DNA of 64,000 bases from CAWCHZ01 sp963795555 (GTDB lineage Bacteria; Actinomycetota; Thermoleophilia; Solirubrobacterales; Solirubrobacteraceae), in the NCBI GenBank assembly GCA_963795555.1, contig CAWCHZ010000002.1:1488001-1552000 (forward strand). Direction: 5' to 3'. Each line of letters opens with the position of its first letter. Position 1 is the stretch's first letter. The notes beneath the pieces were generated by a model. That model was not told the origin of the DNA. It saw nothing but the letters and a program-made list of their open reading frames with translations, and searched no databases. A program made the position numbers and the translations under genes. Positions 17,701 to 25,686 of the stretch are shown here, one piece after another.

Positions 17701-18786
17701 GCCGCGAGCATGCTGGCGGACGACGGCCTGCCCAGCGCGGCGCCCGCCGCCGGCGCTCGCGACGCGCTGGAGCTCAAGCTGCTCGAGATCTGGCGCGCGA
17801 CGCTCGGCCGTGAGGATGTCGGTGTCGGCGACTCCTTCTTTGACTTGGGCGGCCATTCGCTGCTCGCCCTGGCGCTGATCGAGGTCGTGCGCGAGCAGAC
17901 CGGCCATGCGCTGCCGCTCGATGCGGTGCTGCGCAGCGGGACGGTCGAGGCGGCAGCGCGGGTGCTGCGCGACGTCCAGCCCGCCGGCGGCGTGCGCTCG
18001 CATGTGCGGCTCAACCGCACCGGGAATGCCCGGCTGCACTGCGTCCACTCGCTAGTCGGCACGGCGCTGCGCTATCGGTCGCTCGCGGTCCTGCTCGACG
18101 GGACGGTCGAGCTGCATGCTTTCCAGGCGCCGGGCGTGATCGCCGGCGAGCGACCGCTGGACAGCATCGGCGCGCTCGCCGAGCGCTATCTCGACGAGCT
18201 GCGCGAGCTCGACCCGCGCGGACCGTATGCGCTGGCCGGATACTCGCTTGGCGGGCTCGTCGCCTATGAGATGGCGACCCGGCTCCTGGCCGAGCAGGGC
18301 GAGCCGCCGCTGCTGCTGCTGCTCGAGGCCTTCGCCCCGGATGCGTCGCACGCCGCCGAGCAGCGCACCGCCCCGGAGCTCTCGCTGGCGGGATCGTTTG
18401 GCGGCGACTGGGACGCCGCGGCGATCATGGCGCTCACCCCCGAGCAGCGGCTGCAGCACATCTGGCAGCGGGCGCGCGAGCGCGGGCTGCTTCCGCCCGG
18501 CGTGGGCGTCGAACGCCTGCGCCGCTACCTGGACGTCGTCGAAGCGCACCTGGCGGCGATCGACGCCTACAGTCCCGCGCCCTATCCCAGCGACGTGGTG
18601 CTGTTCAGGACGGCCGAGCGCTATGTCGACGACGAGACGCTGGGCTGGGGTGCGCTGGTCGGCGACGGGCTCGAGATCGTGGATCTGCCCGGCAACCACG
18701 GCACGCTGCTGGAGTCCCCGACGTTGGAGGTGCTCGCACGCGAGCTGAAGGCGCGACTCGCGGTGGCGCTACGGTTCGCCGCCTAG
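14710..18786 (+). CDS. Single-module non-ribosomal peptide synthetase, C-A-T-TE, glycine-type specificity code
   Basis: 1358 residues, the same layout as EntF. Condensation domain about 10-460 with intact H143-H-x-x-x-D148-G. Adenylation domain about 485-990 with YTSGSTGRPKG (644-654), YGPTETT and NGKLDR. Thiolation domain with GGHSL (Ser1050). Thioesterase with GYSLGG (Ser1179) and a late His1330. By hand alignment to GrsA the ten pocket residues are D690, I691, L694, Q733, L757, G759, V781, I789, W790 and K974. DILQLGVIWK is one change from a known glycine code (DILQLGLIWK). A condensation domain at the N-terminus needs an acyl donor from another carrier, which is not in the window. A 30-bp in-frame duplication sits near the C-domain end. 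Confidence 0.93.
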   Translation: MQIPPAASASYPASAAQQRLWFFDSLTPGSAAYNLMVAHRLTGALDLAALERALTALHARHDALRTALAMRPAGLSQIVTGQIEPRLVVRDLSAAAPAQREQELAELLSNFNEEPFRLTEPPLLRCLLVSLGPLEWALALSAHHCIVDGWSFALLQRELSELYTAAVQRRPAALEPVVLQLGPYTVAERERLAARDASGESDADLAYWKAVLAGAPTRLELPADRPRPALHSGAGSSRWRMLSPALADAVRAGARALRATPFMIHAAAYATLLHRYGGGEEIVLGIPLANRTRRELQQLVGFVASTTVLRVALTDAPSFATVVARVRDQALGAYAHNELPFEQLGRELPVQRDLSVTPVFQTLFTLLAGGPPALALAGISVQRLFVRRRATPFDLSLVIEQGANRRRGVAEGDRASAPEGDRDRASAPEGDQLLVDYNSELYDADRIDRLLGHYVTLLEDALREPRRPIARLALMTAGERRTVLHDWNATARGWSVPAVHEQVIAAARTHPGRVAVRAVDGTVSYAELVECVRRRAAELSELARPGERIAVLLEPSVELVVTLLAVMTIGASYVPLDPAYPVGRLELMIDDCDAAALLTTRALQERLRLAPRAVLLIDEARTGRGAEPAVEVHCTSDDVVYTIYTSGSTGRPKGVEITHGALINLLASVRELVGFDHEDTLVSVTSASFDIAALELFLPLIAGGTLVIADADTRRHPQALAALLSASRATVMQATPSFWQMLLDGAGEESLPRLRVLCGGEPLPPRLAARLERAASAAWNVYGPTETTIWSTAARLDGGPVTVGRPLANTRAYVLDPNGEPLPIGIWGELVLAGAGVGRGYLGRPELTAERFVRLPSSLGGGRAYRSGDIARRLPNGSLELRGRSDNQVKLRGHRIELEEIEAALCAHPQVRECAAAIHEHGLDDRRLVAFVVTNGHQVTSEELRDHAQSVLPPYALPSSFMALAALPRMPNGKLDRAALPSAVEQVANGRPLGTMTAASMLADDGLPSAAPAAGARDALELKLLEIWRATLGREDVGVGDSFFDLGGHSLLALALIEVVREQTGHALPLDAVLRSGTVEAAARVLRDVQPAGGVRSHVRLNRTGNARLHCVHSLVGTALRYRSLAVLLDGTVELHAFQAPGVIAGERPLDSIGALAERYLDELRELDPRGPYALAGYSLGGLVAYEMATRLLAEQGEPPLLLLLEAFAPDASHAAEQRTAPELSLAGSFGGDWDAAAIMALTPEQRLQHIWQRARERGLLPPGVGVERLRRYLDVVEAHLAAIDAYSPAPYPSDVVLFRTAERYVDDETLGWGALVGDGLEIVDLPGNHGTLLESPTLEVLARELKARLAVALRFAA
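15945..16004 (+). repeat. 30-bp in-frame tandem duplication in the NRPS gene
   Basis: Two nearly identical copies at 15945-15974 and 15975-16004 encode the repeated block around RASAPEGD, inserted in a loop near the end of the condensation domain. Confidence 0.8.
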
Positions 18787-19938
18787 ATGCAACGCCGCCT
18801 GTTCGAGAGCGAGCACGACGATTTCCGCGCGAGCTTCCGTCGCTTCCTGGAGGCCGAGGTCGTGCCCAACCGTGCCGCCTGGGAGCAGGCCGGCATCGTG
18901 CCGCGCGAGCTGTTCAGGCACGCCGGCGAGCACGGGTTCCTCGGGATGGCGGTTCCCGAGCGCTATGGCGGCGCGGGCGTGGACGACTTCCGCTTCAACG
19001 TCGTGGTCAACGAGGAGGCGCACCGCGCCGATGTGGCGGCCTTCGGCCTGGGCCTCAGCCTGCACAGCGATATCTGTCTGCCCTACTTCCTGACCCTCAC
19101 CAGCGAACGGCAGCGCGAGCGCTGGCTGCCGGGCTTGGCCGACGGCCGCCTGCTGACGGCGATCGCGATGACCGAACCCGAGGCCGGATCGGATCTCGCC
19201 GCGATCAAGACGACCGCCCGGCTCGAGGATGACCACTACGTCGTCAACGGAGCCAAGACGTTCATCAGCAACGGCATCAACGCGGAGCTGGTGATCACGG
19301 TCGTCAAGACCGATCCCGCCGAGCGCCACCGTGGCATCAGCCTGCTCGTGGTCGAGTCCGGCAGCCCGGGCTTCGTCCGCGGGCGCAACCTCGACAAGCT
19401 CGGCCTGCACGCCCAGGACACCGCGGAGCTGTTCTTCGACGACGCCCGCGTCCCCGCCGACAACCTGCTCGGCGAGACGGGCCGCGGCTTCGGCTACCTG
19501 GTCGAGAACCTGCCCCAGGAGCGCCTGACGATCGCTGTGGGAGCGGTTGCGGCGGCTGACTGCGCGCTCGCCTGGACGCTGGACTACGTCAAGCAGCGCC
19601 GCGCCTTCGGCCGGCCGATTGGCACCTTCCAGAGCGCCCGCTTCGCGCTCGCCGAGATGCGCACCGAGATCGACGTCGCGCGCGTCTTCGTCGATCGTTG
19701 CATCCAGGAGCTCGACCGCGGCCAGCTGACCGCCGAGGACGCCGCCGAGGCGAAGTGGTGGTGCACGGAGCTGCAGGGACGGGTGGTCGATCGCTGCCTG
19801 CAGCTCCACGGTGGCTACGGCTACATGCTCGAGTACCCGATCGCCCGCGCCTACGCCGACGCGCGGATCTCGCGCATCTACGGCGGCACGACCGAGATCA
19901 TGAAGGAGATCGTCGGCCGCTCGCTGGGGCTCGGCTAG
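18787..19938 (+). CDS. Acyl-CoA dehydrogenase
   Basis: 383 residues with standard family blocks: GFLGMAVPERYGGAG near the N-terminus, AIAMTEPEAGSDLA for FAD/substrate binding, YVVNGAKTFISNG, GRGFGYLVENLPQERL, QRRAFGRPI and the C-terminal IYGGTTEIMKEIVGRSLG. It oxidises an acyl thioester to the 2,3-enoyl form, passing electrons to ETF. The ATG directly follows the NRPS stop (TAGATG), so translation is coupled. The context suggests it may shape an acyl group for, or on, the NRPS product; general fatty-acid oxidation cannot be excluded. Confidence 0.9.
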   Translation: MQRRLFESEHDDFRASFRRFLEAEVVPNRAAWEQAGIVPRELFRHAGEHGFLGMAVPERYGGAGVDDFRFNVVVNEEAHRADVAAFGLGLSLHSDICLPYFLTLTSERQRERWLPGLADGRLLTAIAMTEPEAGSDLAAIKTTARLEDDHYVVNGAKTFISNGINAELVITVVKTDPAERHRGISLLVVESGSPGFVRGRNLDKLGLHAQDTAELFFDDARVPADNLLGETGRGFGYLVENLPQERLTIAVGAVAAADCALAWTLDYVKQRRAFGRPIGTFQSARFALAEMRTEIDVARVFVDRCIQELDRGQLTAEDAAEAKWWCTELQGRVVDRCLQLHGGYGYMLEYPIARAYADARISRIYGGTTEIMKEIVGRSLGLG

Positions 19939-19991
19939 CGGTCACGAGGATGCGACCACGGCGATGGCTCGGCTAGCGTGACGAGGATGCG
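19928..19991. repeat. Duplicated stop/start junction between the acyl-CoA dehydrogenase and hydrolase genes
   Basis: GGCTCGGCTAGCG...ACGAGGATGCG occurs at 19928-19954 and again at 19966-19991. The first copy holds the dehydrogenase stop; the second holds the hydrolase start. Between them an ATG at 19950 opens an eight-codon frame (MRPRRWLG) that stops in the second copy. Confidence 0.65.
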
Positions 19992-20865
19992 CCACGAGGA
20001 CGGGACCTTCAGCGGCTGGGGCGGGCTGACGATCTACTGGCAGGCCTGGCGCGTCGAGGCTGGCCCGCGCGCGCAGATCGTCGTCGTGCACGGCGCCGGC
20101 GATCACAGCGGCCGCTGTGCGCGTCTTGCTGGCGAGCTGAACGAGCTCGGCTTCGACGTCTGGGCGCTGGACCATCGCGGCCACGGACGCTCAGCCGGTC
20201 AGCGCGCGATCATCGATCGGCTCGAACATGCGCTGGCCGACATCGACACGCTCATCGATCGGGTGCGAGCAACCGACGACGAGCGCCCGCTGTTCCTGCT
20301 CGGTCACAGCTACGGCGGCCTGATCGCGACGATCTATGCCCTCGAGCATGGAGAGCGCCTCGACGGGCTCGTGCTGGTCGCCCCGGCGCTGGTGGCCGAC
20401 GCCGCCTCGCCGCTGCTGCGCGCCACCGGCAGGCTGCTGTCCGTGCTGGCTCCGGCACTGCCGGTGTATCCGGTCGATCCCCGGGCGGTCAGCCGCGACC
20501 CGGCTGAGGTCGCCGCCTACCGCTTCGATCCGCTGGTGCACCACCGCCGTCTGCCGGTGCGCACGATCGCCGAGGCCGGCGTGGCGATCGAGACGCTGCC
20601 CGAGCGTCTGCCGCAGCTCAGACTGCCGCTGCTGGTGCTGCACGGCAGCGAGGATCGCATCGTGCCCCCGGCCGGCGGTCGGCTGGCCTACGAGCGCGCC
20701 GGCTCGAGCGACAAGGCGCTCCGGCTCTATGCGGGCTTCTACCACGACCTCTTCAAAGAGCCCGCCGGGGAGCGCCAGCGCGTGCTCGATGACCTTGTGG
20801 CGTGGCTGATGGATCACAGCGCCCCGCGCGCGACCAGGACGGGCGCAGCCACCGCGTCCGGCTGA
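19978..20865 (+). CDS. Alpha/beta hydrolase, monoacylglycerol-lipase-like
   Basis: 295 residues with the catalytic set of the lysophospholipase/monoacylglycerol lipase family: VVHGAGDHSGR oxyanion region, LDHRGHGRS, nucleophile elbow GHSYGG, acidic residue in GSEDRIVP and final His in FYHDLFKEP. It should cleave an ester or thioester. The start is uncertain: GTG at 19978 is used, ATG at 19987 is close. The stop codon abuts the convergent ferric-reductase-like gene with no gap (TGA/TCA). As the last gene of the NRPS-led run it could release or edit the product. Confidence 0.85.
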   Translation: MTRMRHEDGTFSGWGGLTIYWQAWRVEAGPRAQIVVVHGAGDHSGRCARLAGELNELGFDVWALDHRGHGRSAGQRAIIDRLEHALADIDTLIDRVRATDDERPLFLLGHSYGGLIATIYALEHGERLDGLVLVAPALVADAASPLLRATGRLLSVLAPALPVYPVDPRAVSRDPAEVAAYRFDPLVHHRRLPVRTIAEAGVAIETLPERLPQLRLPLLVLHGSEDRIVPPAGGRLAYERAGSSDKALRLYAGFYHDLFKEPAGERQRVLDDLVAWLMDHSAPRATRTGAATASG

Positions 20866-21954
20866 TCAGGCCGGGCGCGCCACCACCTCGCCGGCGACCG
20901 TGCCGGCGGATTGATCGATCGTCAGGCTTGCGATCAGATCGAGCGCCCGCCCGTCCGCGCGAACGAGGTGGGCGCCGATCTCGGTGCCATCAAGCGAGGT
21001 GATCGCACCGTTGTAGATGGCTGGCTCGCCGGCGCTGGCGAGCGTCACCTGGCTGGCGGTCATCGCGACGCCACCACCGTCGGCTCGCTGGCCCTCGAGC
21101 CGGATGTGCAGACGGCGGTCGCCGGCGCCGCTGAGGCGCAGCCGCAGATCGACGACGAGCCTGCTGTTGGCGTCGGTCCCCTGCGTGATGGTCCCGCTGA
21201 CCTGGGCGGTGAACGGAGCGTCGACGGCGCTGCGCGCCGTCGAGCTCGCGCTGGCGGAGCCGATCTGAGCCGTGCGCGCAGCGGCCAACAACGCGGCCGG
21301 GGTGCCGGCCCGACGCGCCCAGCGGGCACCCAACGGCCCGCCCGGCAGCCAGGCGATCAACAGCGCGGGCCCGGCGACGAGTGCCGCCGCGGCGCTCGTG
21401 CGTCGCGTGCGCTGTGCGGGCCAGCCGGCGCGCGTGCGCACGGCAGCGGCGACCAGCACGGCGAGCAGGCAGGCGAAGTTGATCACCAGCATCCAGCTGA
21501 GCTTGGTGTCGGTGCCGCTGCCGAGGCCGTGGACGAAGGCCAGCGGCCAGCAGGCGTAGGCGCTCCAGTGGATCGCACGCCAGGCGCGCGCGCCGATCCG
21601 CTGGCGCAGCACGCTGGTGATGATCAGCGCGAGCATCAGGTCGAACGCCAGCGCGCCCAGCCCCAGCCAGATCGGCCGATATGCCGAGATGAACGGCAGG
21701 ATGGCGTCGGTGATGCGGATCGGCGCGAAGCCGTCGATGACCGAGGTCACGATGTGTACGACCAGCAGCGCCAGGGCTAGCAGCGAGACGTTGCGATGCA
21801 GCCCGTCGACGAGGAAGCGCGGCCACGTTGGCCGCTGCCAGCGCCGCACGTCGACGATCCCCAGCACCAGGCTGACCGTGAGCAGGATCAGCGCGACGGC
21901 CCCGGTGCCGCGCGTGAGGTACCACAGCGCCGTTGGTCCCGCGCTCGCGATCAT
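20866..21954 (-). CDS. Ferric-reductase-like transmembrane protein with extracytoplasmic tail
   Basis: 362 residues. The N-terminal half has about six hydrophobic segments with paired histidines typical of haem-b-binding ferric reductase/YedZ-like domains: LHRNVSLLALALLVVH and IHWSAYACWPLAFVHG. The C-terminal ~140 residues form a soluble beta-rich region (VSGTITQGTDANSRLVVDLRL) rather than the FAD/NAD domain of full ferric reductases, so electrons must come from elsewhere. The ATG at 21954 is preceded by GGGGCC and overlaps the stop of a 14-codon frame (ATGA). It may be a membrane redox carrier, although a substrate cannot be named. Confidence 0.8.
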   Translation of the reverse strand: MIASAGPTALWYLTRGTGAVALILLTVSLVLGIVDVRRWQRPTWPRFLVDGLHRNVSLLALALLVVHIVTSVIDGFAPIRITDAILPFISAYRPIWLGLGALAFDLMLALIITSVLRQRIGARAWRAIHWSAYACWPLAFVHGLGSGTDTKLSWMLVINFACLLAVLVAAAVRTRAGWPAQRTRRTSAAAALVAGPALLIAWLPGGPLGARWARRAGTPAALLAAARTAQIGSASASSTARSAVDAPFTAQVSGTITQGTDANSRLVVDLRLRLSGAGDRRLHIRLEGQRADGGGVAMTASQVTLASAGEPAIYNGAITSLDGTEIGAHLVRADGRALDLIASLTIDQSAGTVAGEVVARPA

Positions 21955-21999
21955 GGCCCCGCGGCCGCGCTCGTTGATGCCGCGCTCGCGATCATGGCC
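21940..21999. repeat. Duplicated start region with leader micro-ORF
   Basis: The 19-bp word containing GCGCTCGCGATCATGG occurs exactly at 21940-21958 and 21981-21999. On the minus strand both copies give GGCCATGATCGCGAGC. The upstream ATG (21995) opens MIASAASTSAAAGP, whose TGA overlaps the true ATG at 21954. Confidence 0.65.
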
Positions 22000-22099
22000 A
22001 CAATCCTGCGGGCCGAAGCGCAAGGCCAGCTAAGGGCCGCGTCAGAGCCGGGCTTAGAGAGCCGCTCAAGGCGCAGACGCTGAAAACGCGCAGAGCTGC

Positions 22100-23485
22100 T
22101 CAGCGCGCGAAGACGGCGAAGAAGTCGCGATCGTCGGGGGTCAGGTACCGAGTCGCTGGCCGGTTCATGTCGGGCAGCAGGTTCAGCGGCGCATGCGCGC
22201 CCGGCCAGCCGTAGCTGATGAAGCTGACCCAGAAGGAGTTGATGTCGAGCTCCATCGCACGCACGGCACCGGCATGGCGCAGGATCAGCGCGAGGCTGCC
22301 GACCGTCTGGTCGTTGGCGGCGGCGTAGAGCAGATCGCCACGGCGATCGACGCCCACGCCCGAGCGCCACACGCGCACCGCGTTGCCGAGCGTTGCGCCC
22401 CACTCCGGGCCGTCGCTGAGGTTCGGATTGAGGCGGCCATAGTTGATGATCAGCGGCAGGTTCTGGCGCGCGTAGAGAATGTCGGGTCCGGGAGCGGGGG
22501 GTCCGTTCCAGGCGCGCACATCGACGGCGCCGTCGCGGCTGACGACCAGCGTGGCGATCCCGCGCGCGAGCGGCACGAAGAGATGGCCGGTGGCGAAGAA
22601 TCCCCCACGGGCGTCCTGGATCTTGAAGCCGCTGTTGAAGGTCGCGAGCAGGTTCGCGCGCAGCGTGGCGGGCACCTCGAGCGGACCGCGAGGCCCGGCG
22701 GCCGGGGGCTCATAGCGTCCGGGGAACAGTCGCACGCTCGTGCGGTGGGTGTCGATCCACGCCACTCCGGCGACCATGCGGGGATAGTTGGGGTCCGGCC
22801 GGTAGGTTGCCACCAGCACCGGGTCCGGGCGTGCGCCGAAGCGGTTCGCTGGATGCCAGATGCCCTCGCCGGGCAGCGCGGGCACGATGATCGGAGCGAT
22901 CGCGCGCGGCCGGTAGGCGACATGACGGCCGCGCGCGAGCACCGCCTCGCCGACCCCCACGTTCGGCAGCGCGCGCAGGGCCGGACCGCCGGTCGCCGGG
23001 GCCGTCAGCGAGTAGTAGACATTCTCGACGTCGTTGACCAGCCAGGCTGCGCCATGCTCGCGCAGCCACTCCACGCTGCGAATTCCCAGCCCGGCGTTGG
23101 AGGGCTGCAGCAGCATGCCGATGTAGGAGATGAGCACGGGCACCAGCGCGAGCGCCAGCACCGCGCCGAGCGCCCGTCGCAGCGACAATCGCGGAGGAGT
23201 TGCCGAGCGGCGACGGGCCCGGGCGCCGGCCGCCAGGCGCGGTGCGGCCGACCGCCGCGTCGCCATGTCGAGGGCGCCGTTGGCGGGTTTCGCGGCATTG
23301 TTGGCTGGCGTCGCGCCCTTGGCAGTGTTGGCTGGCGTCGCGCCCTTGGCGGTGTTGGCTGGCGTCGCGCCCTTGGCGGGCGTCACCGCGCCATGGGCCC
23401 GCGCCGTCGTGCGGGCAGCAACCACCGACCCGGGGCGCTCAGGCCAAGGCCAGTCGTTCGCCTCCTGATCGTCGGGATCCAACAA
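22100..23485 (-). CDS. Membrane-anchored phosphodiester glycosidase (NAGPA/DUF2233-like)
   Basis: A low-complexity N-terminus with three AKGATPANT repeats is followed by a membrane span (about residues 104-122, ALGAVLALALVPVLISYIG). The outer domain carries the family blocks MVAGVAWIDTHRTSVRLFPG, ATFNSGFKIQDARGGFFATG, a GVGVDRRGDLLYAAANDQTVG core and MELDINSFWVSF. Such enzymes cleave GlcNAc from phosphodiester-linked sugars, for example in teichoic-acid-like or phosphoglycan polymers. The start is weak (TTG at 23485); a later ATG at 23266 would drop the repeats. It follows the clan-A glycosidase gene by 66 nt. Confidence 0.75.
   Translation of the reverse strand: MLDPDDQEANDWPWPERPGSVVAARTTARAHGAVTPAKGATPANTAKGATPANTAKGATPANNAAKPANGALDMATRRSAAPRLAAGARARRRSATPPRLSLRRALGAVLALALVPVLISYIGMLLQPSNAGLGIRSVEWLREHGAAWLVNDVENVYYSLTAPATGGPALRALPNVGVGEAVLARGRHVAYRPRAIAPIIVPALPGEGIWHPANRFGARPDPVLVATYRPDPNYPRMVAGVAWIDTHRTSVRLFPGRYEPPAAGPRGPLEVPATLRANLLATFNSGFKIQDARGGFFATGHLFVPLARGIATLVVSRDGAVDVRAWNGPPAPGPDILYARQNLPLIINYGRLNPNLSDGPEWGATLGNAVRVWRSGVGVDRRGDLLYAAANDQTVGSLALILRHAGAVRAMELDINSFWVSFISYGWPGAHAPLNLLPDMNRPATRYLTPDDRDFFAVFAR
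23301..23381 (-). repeat. Three 27-bp in-frame tandem repeats
   Basis: Copies at 23301, 23328 and 23355 are nearly identical and encode AKGATPANT near the N-terminus of the phosphodiester glycosidase. Confidence 0.85.
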
Positions 23486-23551
23486 ACGCGGTCGCAGCTC
23501 ACTGTACGCGGTTCGCGCAGCCGAGCGGCCGGACGAGACGGCAGCTGTGGC

Positions 23552-24886
23552 TCAGTGGTGGCCGTGGGGCGCTGGGGGCGCCGCCACCACGACGGTGCGC
23601 ACGTTGCTCTGGTAGGTGTCGAGCGGCGTGACCAGCTGGACCGCAAGACGGTAGCGACCGGGCTGGCTCAACCGCAGGCTGGTGGTGGGCGCGGCGGAGA
23701 CCCGCAGCGGCCAGGACCAGTGATCGCGGTGCCAGACGACCCAGCGGTACACGACCGGGCCCGGGCCGCCGTAGCCGGTCGCCGTCACGGCGAAGGGAAC
23801 GCTCGACAACGGGTGCCTCGAGCCGACGACCGCCTGCAGCGGATACCACGGCCACGGCGGCGCATTGAGCGCCGCGAGCAGCGCCGCGACGGCCGGCTTG
23901 GCCGTCAGATCCGGGTGGTAGACGCCCATGCCGTAGTCCCAGCTGCCCGGCGCCCCACCAGACTCGATCAAGCGGAAGACGTAGATCGCCTGGATGTCCG
24001 GGGCGACGGCCAGCGAGCGGTAGGTCACGGCAAGGCGATCCGCCTGCTGGGCCTCGCTGAAGTAGCCCACGCCGGTCGAGTCGCCGGTCTCCGTGATCCA
24101 CAGTGGCGTCCGATCGTGAGCCTGCGCGCGCACGCCGCGGACATCCGCGAGCTCGTTGCGCAGCTCGGTGGCGAGCGGAACCACGTTGAAGCCGGGATAG
24201 AGATGGACGCCGATGCCGTCCATGTGGCCGCGCGCGCCCGCGCGATACATGTCGCGCAGGAAGGCGTCGTCATGGATCCCCGGGGACGGGCGTCCAGCGA
24301 CGAGGCCAGCTGAGATCACCGGCATGGTCGGAGCGACGCGCTTGATCGCCGTATAGGCGGTGCGCAGCAGCTTCGTGTAGCGGGCGGGATTCGGCCCCGA
24401 GGCCCACCACTTCGGAATGTTCGGCTCGTTCCAGACCTCGACGCCGACGCTCTGGGGATAGCGTGCGGCGAGCGCGGCGAAGAAGCGGCCCCAGGCCCGG
24501 TCCGCCGAGGGCTTGGGCGGACAGGCGTTGATGTCGGGACAGTTAGGGATCCGATCCCAGGCGGGCGCCCCGACAACGACCCACAGCGGACGCAGGCCGT
24601 GAGCGAGCAGCGTCCGGTACTGGCCGTCGACGAGCCACCAGTTGTAGGCGCCGGGTCGCAGCTCGATCGCATCCCAGCGGACGAAGACGCGGTCGCTGTC
24701 GGCACCGGCCTGCTTGCTCAACGCGGCGTAGCCGTCGCCGCCGAAGACGGTGTCGGCGTAGCCGAACAGCGGCCGCGCGCTTGCGGCGGACGCCGACAGC
24801 GCGAAGGCGACGATCGCGAGGATGCAGATCAGGCTGCGTGGAGCGTTGTGGCGGGGACGCATCGGGTCGTTGTGGCGGGGACGCAT
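23552..24886 (-). CDS. Secreted clan-A glycoside hydrolase (GH5/GH39-like)
   Basis: 444 residues with a signal peptide (LICILAIVAFALSASAASA) and a TIM-barrel domain. WNEPN in VEVWNEPNIPKWW supplies the acid/base Glu; WITETG supplies the likely nucleophile Glu. A C-terminal beta domain of about 100 residues follows. The exact family is not clear from sequence: GH39, GH5 and GH51 relatives share these motifs. The N-terminal octapeptide MRPRHNDP is duplicated by a 24-bp repeat that copies the start codon, so ATG 24886 and ATG 24862 are both possible starts. With the phosphodiester glycosidase downstream it probably remodels an external polysaccharide. Confidence 0.85.
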   Translation of the reverse strand: MRPRHNDPMRPRHNAPRSLICILAIVAFALSASAASARPLFGYADTVFGGDGYAALSKQAGADSDRVFVRWDAIELRPGAYNWWLVDGQYRTLLAHGLRPLWVVVGAPAWDRIPNCPDINACPPKPSADRAWGRFFAALAARYPQSVGVEVWNEPNIPKWWASGPNPARYTKLLRTAYTAIKRVAPTMPVISAGLVAGRPSPGIHDDAFLRDMYRAGARGHMDGIGVHLYPGFNVVPLATELRNELADVRGVRAQAHDRTPLWITETGDSTGVGYFSEAQQADRLAVTYRSLAVAPDIQAIYVFRLIESGGAPGSWDYGMGVYHPDLTAKPAVAALLAALNAPPWPWYPLQAVVGSRHPLSSVPFAVTATGYGGPGPVVYRWVVWHRDHWSWPLRVSAAPTTSLRLSQPGRYRLAVQLVTPLDTYQSNVRTVVVAAPPAPHGHH

Positions 24887-24892
24887 CGGGTC
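24845..24892 (-). repeat. Perfect 24-bp duplication containing a start codon
   Basis: 24845-24868 and 24869-24892 are identical. On the minus strand each copy carries GACCCGATGCGTCCCCG, so the glycosidase gene has two in-frame ATGs 24 nt apart with the same surroundings. Confidence 0.9.
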
Positions 24893-25224
24893 GTGTCACC
24901 ACCAGCGGCAAGTCGACGGAGCGCCGCTGGCTCGCCTATCGACGGGGCAAGCGCGATGCGCTAGGGCCACCCGGGTCCGATCCTCCTTTTGTCCAGGCGT
25001 ACGGGCCGGGCGTCCGGCGGCGCGGTGCCGGGAGCGCGCGCGTGCGCTTGCGGACCGCGGGCGCCGGCATCGTCGGTCGTCCATTCGTTGAGTCGGTTCA
25101 GCCGGTGGCGATCGTCCGAGCTGGCAACCCGTCTAGGACCGTTGTGTCAGGCGCCTCCCATTCCATATCGTGGCCGCTGGATGCAGCAAACGCGAGGCAT
25201 CCCCCCGGCCCAGGAGCCATGCAA
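24893..25224. other. Non-coding stretch upstream of two divergent genes
   Basis: No supported gene. It must hold the promoters of the clan-A glycosidase (minus) and of the DUF6812-like gene (plus), including AGGAG just before 25219. I see no repeat, RNA or clear promoter boxes. Confidence 0.5.
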
Positions 25225-25470
25225 ATGCAACACCGCACCGAGTCGGTCCTGATCGAGACCGAGCGCTACCGCCTCCACGGGAGCTTGACCCTGCCGCGCG
25301 ACGGCTACCGCAGCCGGCTGTCCGACTTCCTCAACGCCTGCGAGCGCGATTTCGTGGCACTGACCGACGTGACGATCGAGGCCTTCGACCGGCCCGGCGA
25401 GCGCGTCGAGCAGCCGTTCATCGCCGTCTCGCGCCAGCACATCATCCTGGCGCTGCCAGCCGCCGGCTGA
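25225..25470 (+). CDS. DUF6812-like small protein
   Basis: 81 residues. Blocks such as VLIETERYRLHGSLTLP, RLSDFLN and FVALTDVTIE match my memory of the DUF6812 family, a small beta-rich domain of unknown function found in Actinobacteria. No signal peptide or membrane span. Of two nearby ATGs (25219 and 25225) the second is the better spaced from AGGAG. The gene ends 2 nt before the tRNA-Ser(GGA) gene on the opposite strand. Confidence 0.7.
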   Translation: MQHRTESVLIETERYRLHGSLTLPRDGYRSRLSDFLNACERDFVALTDVTIEAFDRPGERVEQPFIAVSRQHIILALPAAG

Positions 25471-25472
25471 GG

Positions 25473-25562
25473 CGGAGAGGGGGGGATTCGAACCCCCGAA
25501 CGAGGTCGACCCCCGTTACGCGATTTCCAGTCGCGCCCGTTCAACCGCTCCGGCACCTCTCC
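25473..25562 (-). tRNA. tRNA-Ser (anticodon GGA)
   Basis: A 90-nt gene folds as a class II tRNA: acceptor GGAGAGG/CCTCTCC, discriminator G, anticodon loop CTGGAAA, a long variable arm and the T arm GGGGGTTCGAATCCCCC. It reads UCC and UCU. Confidence 0.95.
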
Positions 25563-25686
25563 GAGCGCTCCACGCCGGAGCGGGAAGGGTACACGTGCCC
25601 GCATGTCGACCCGCGCGTGGTGATGGCGCGTGCCGACGGCGCCCGCCCGTGGTGAGGGCCGCCGCGTGTCGACGCGCCCGCCCGGC

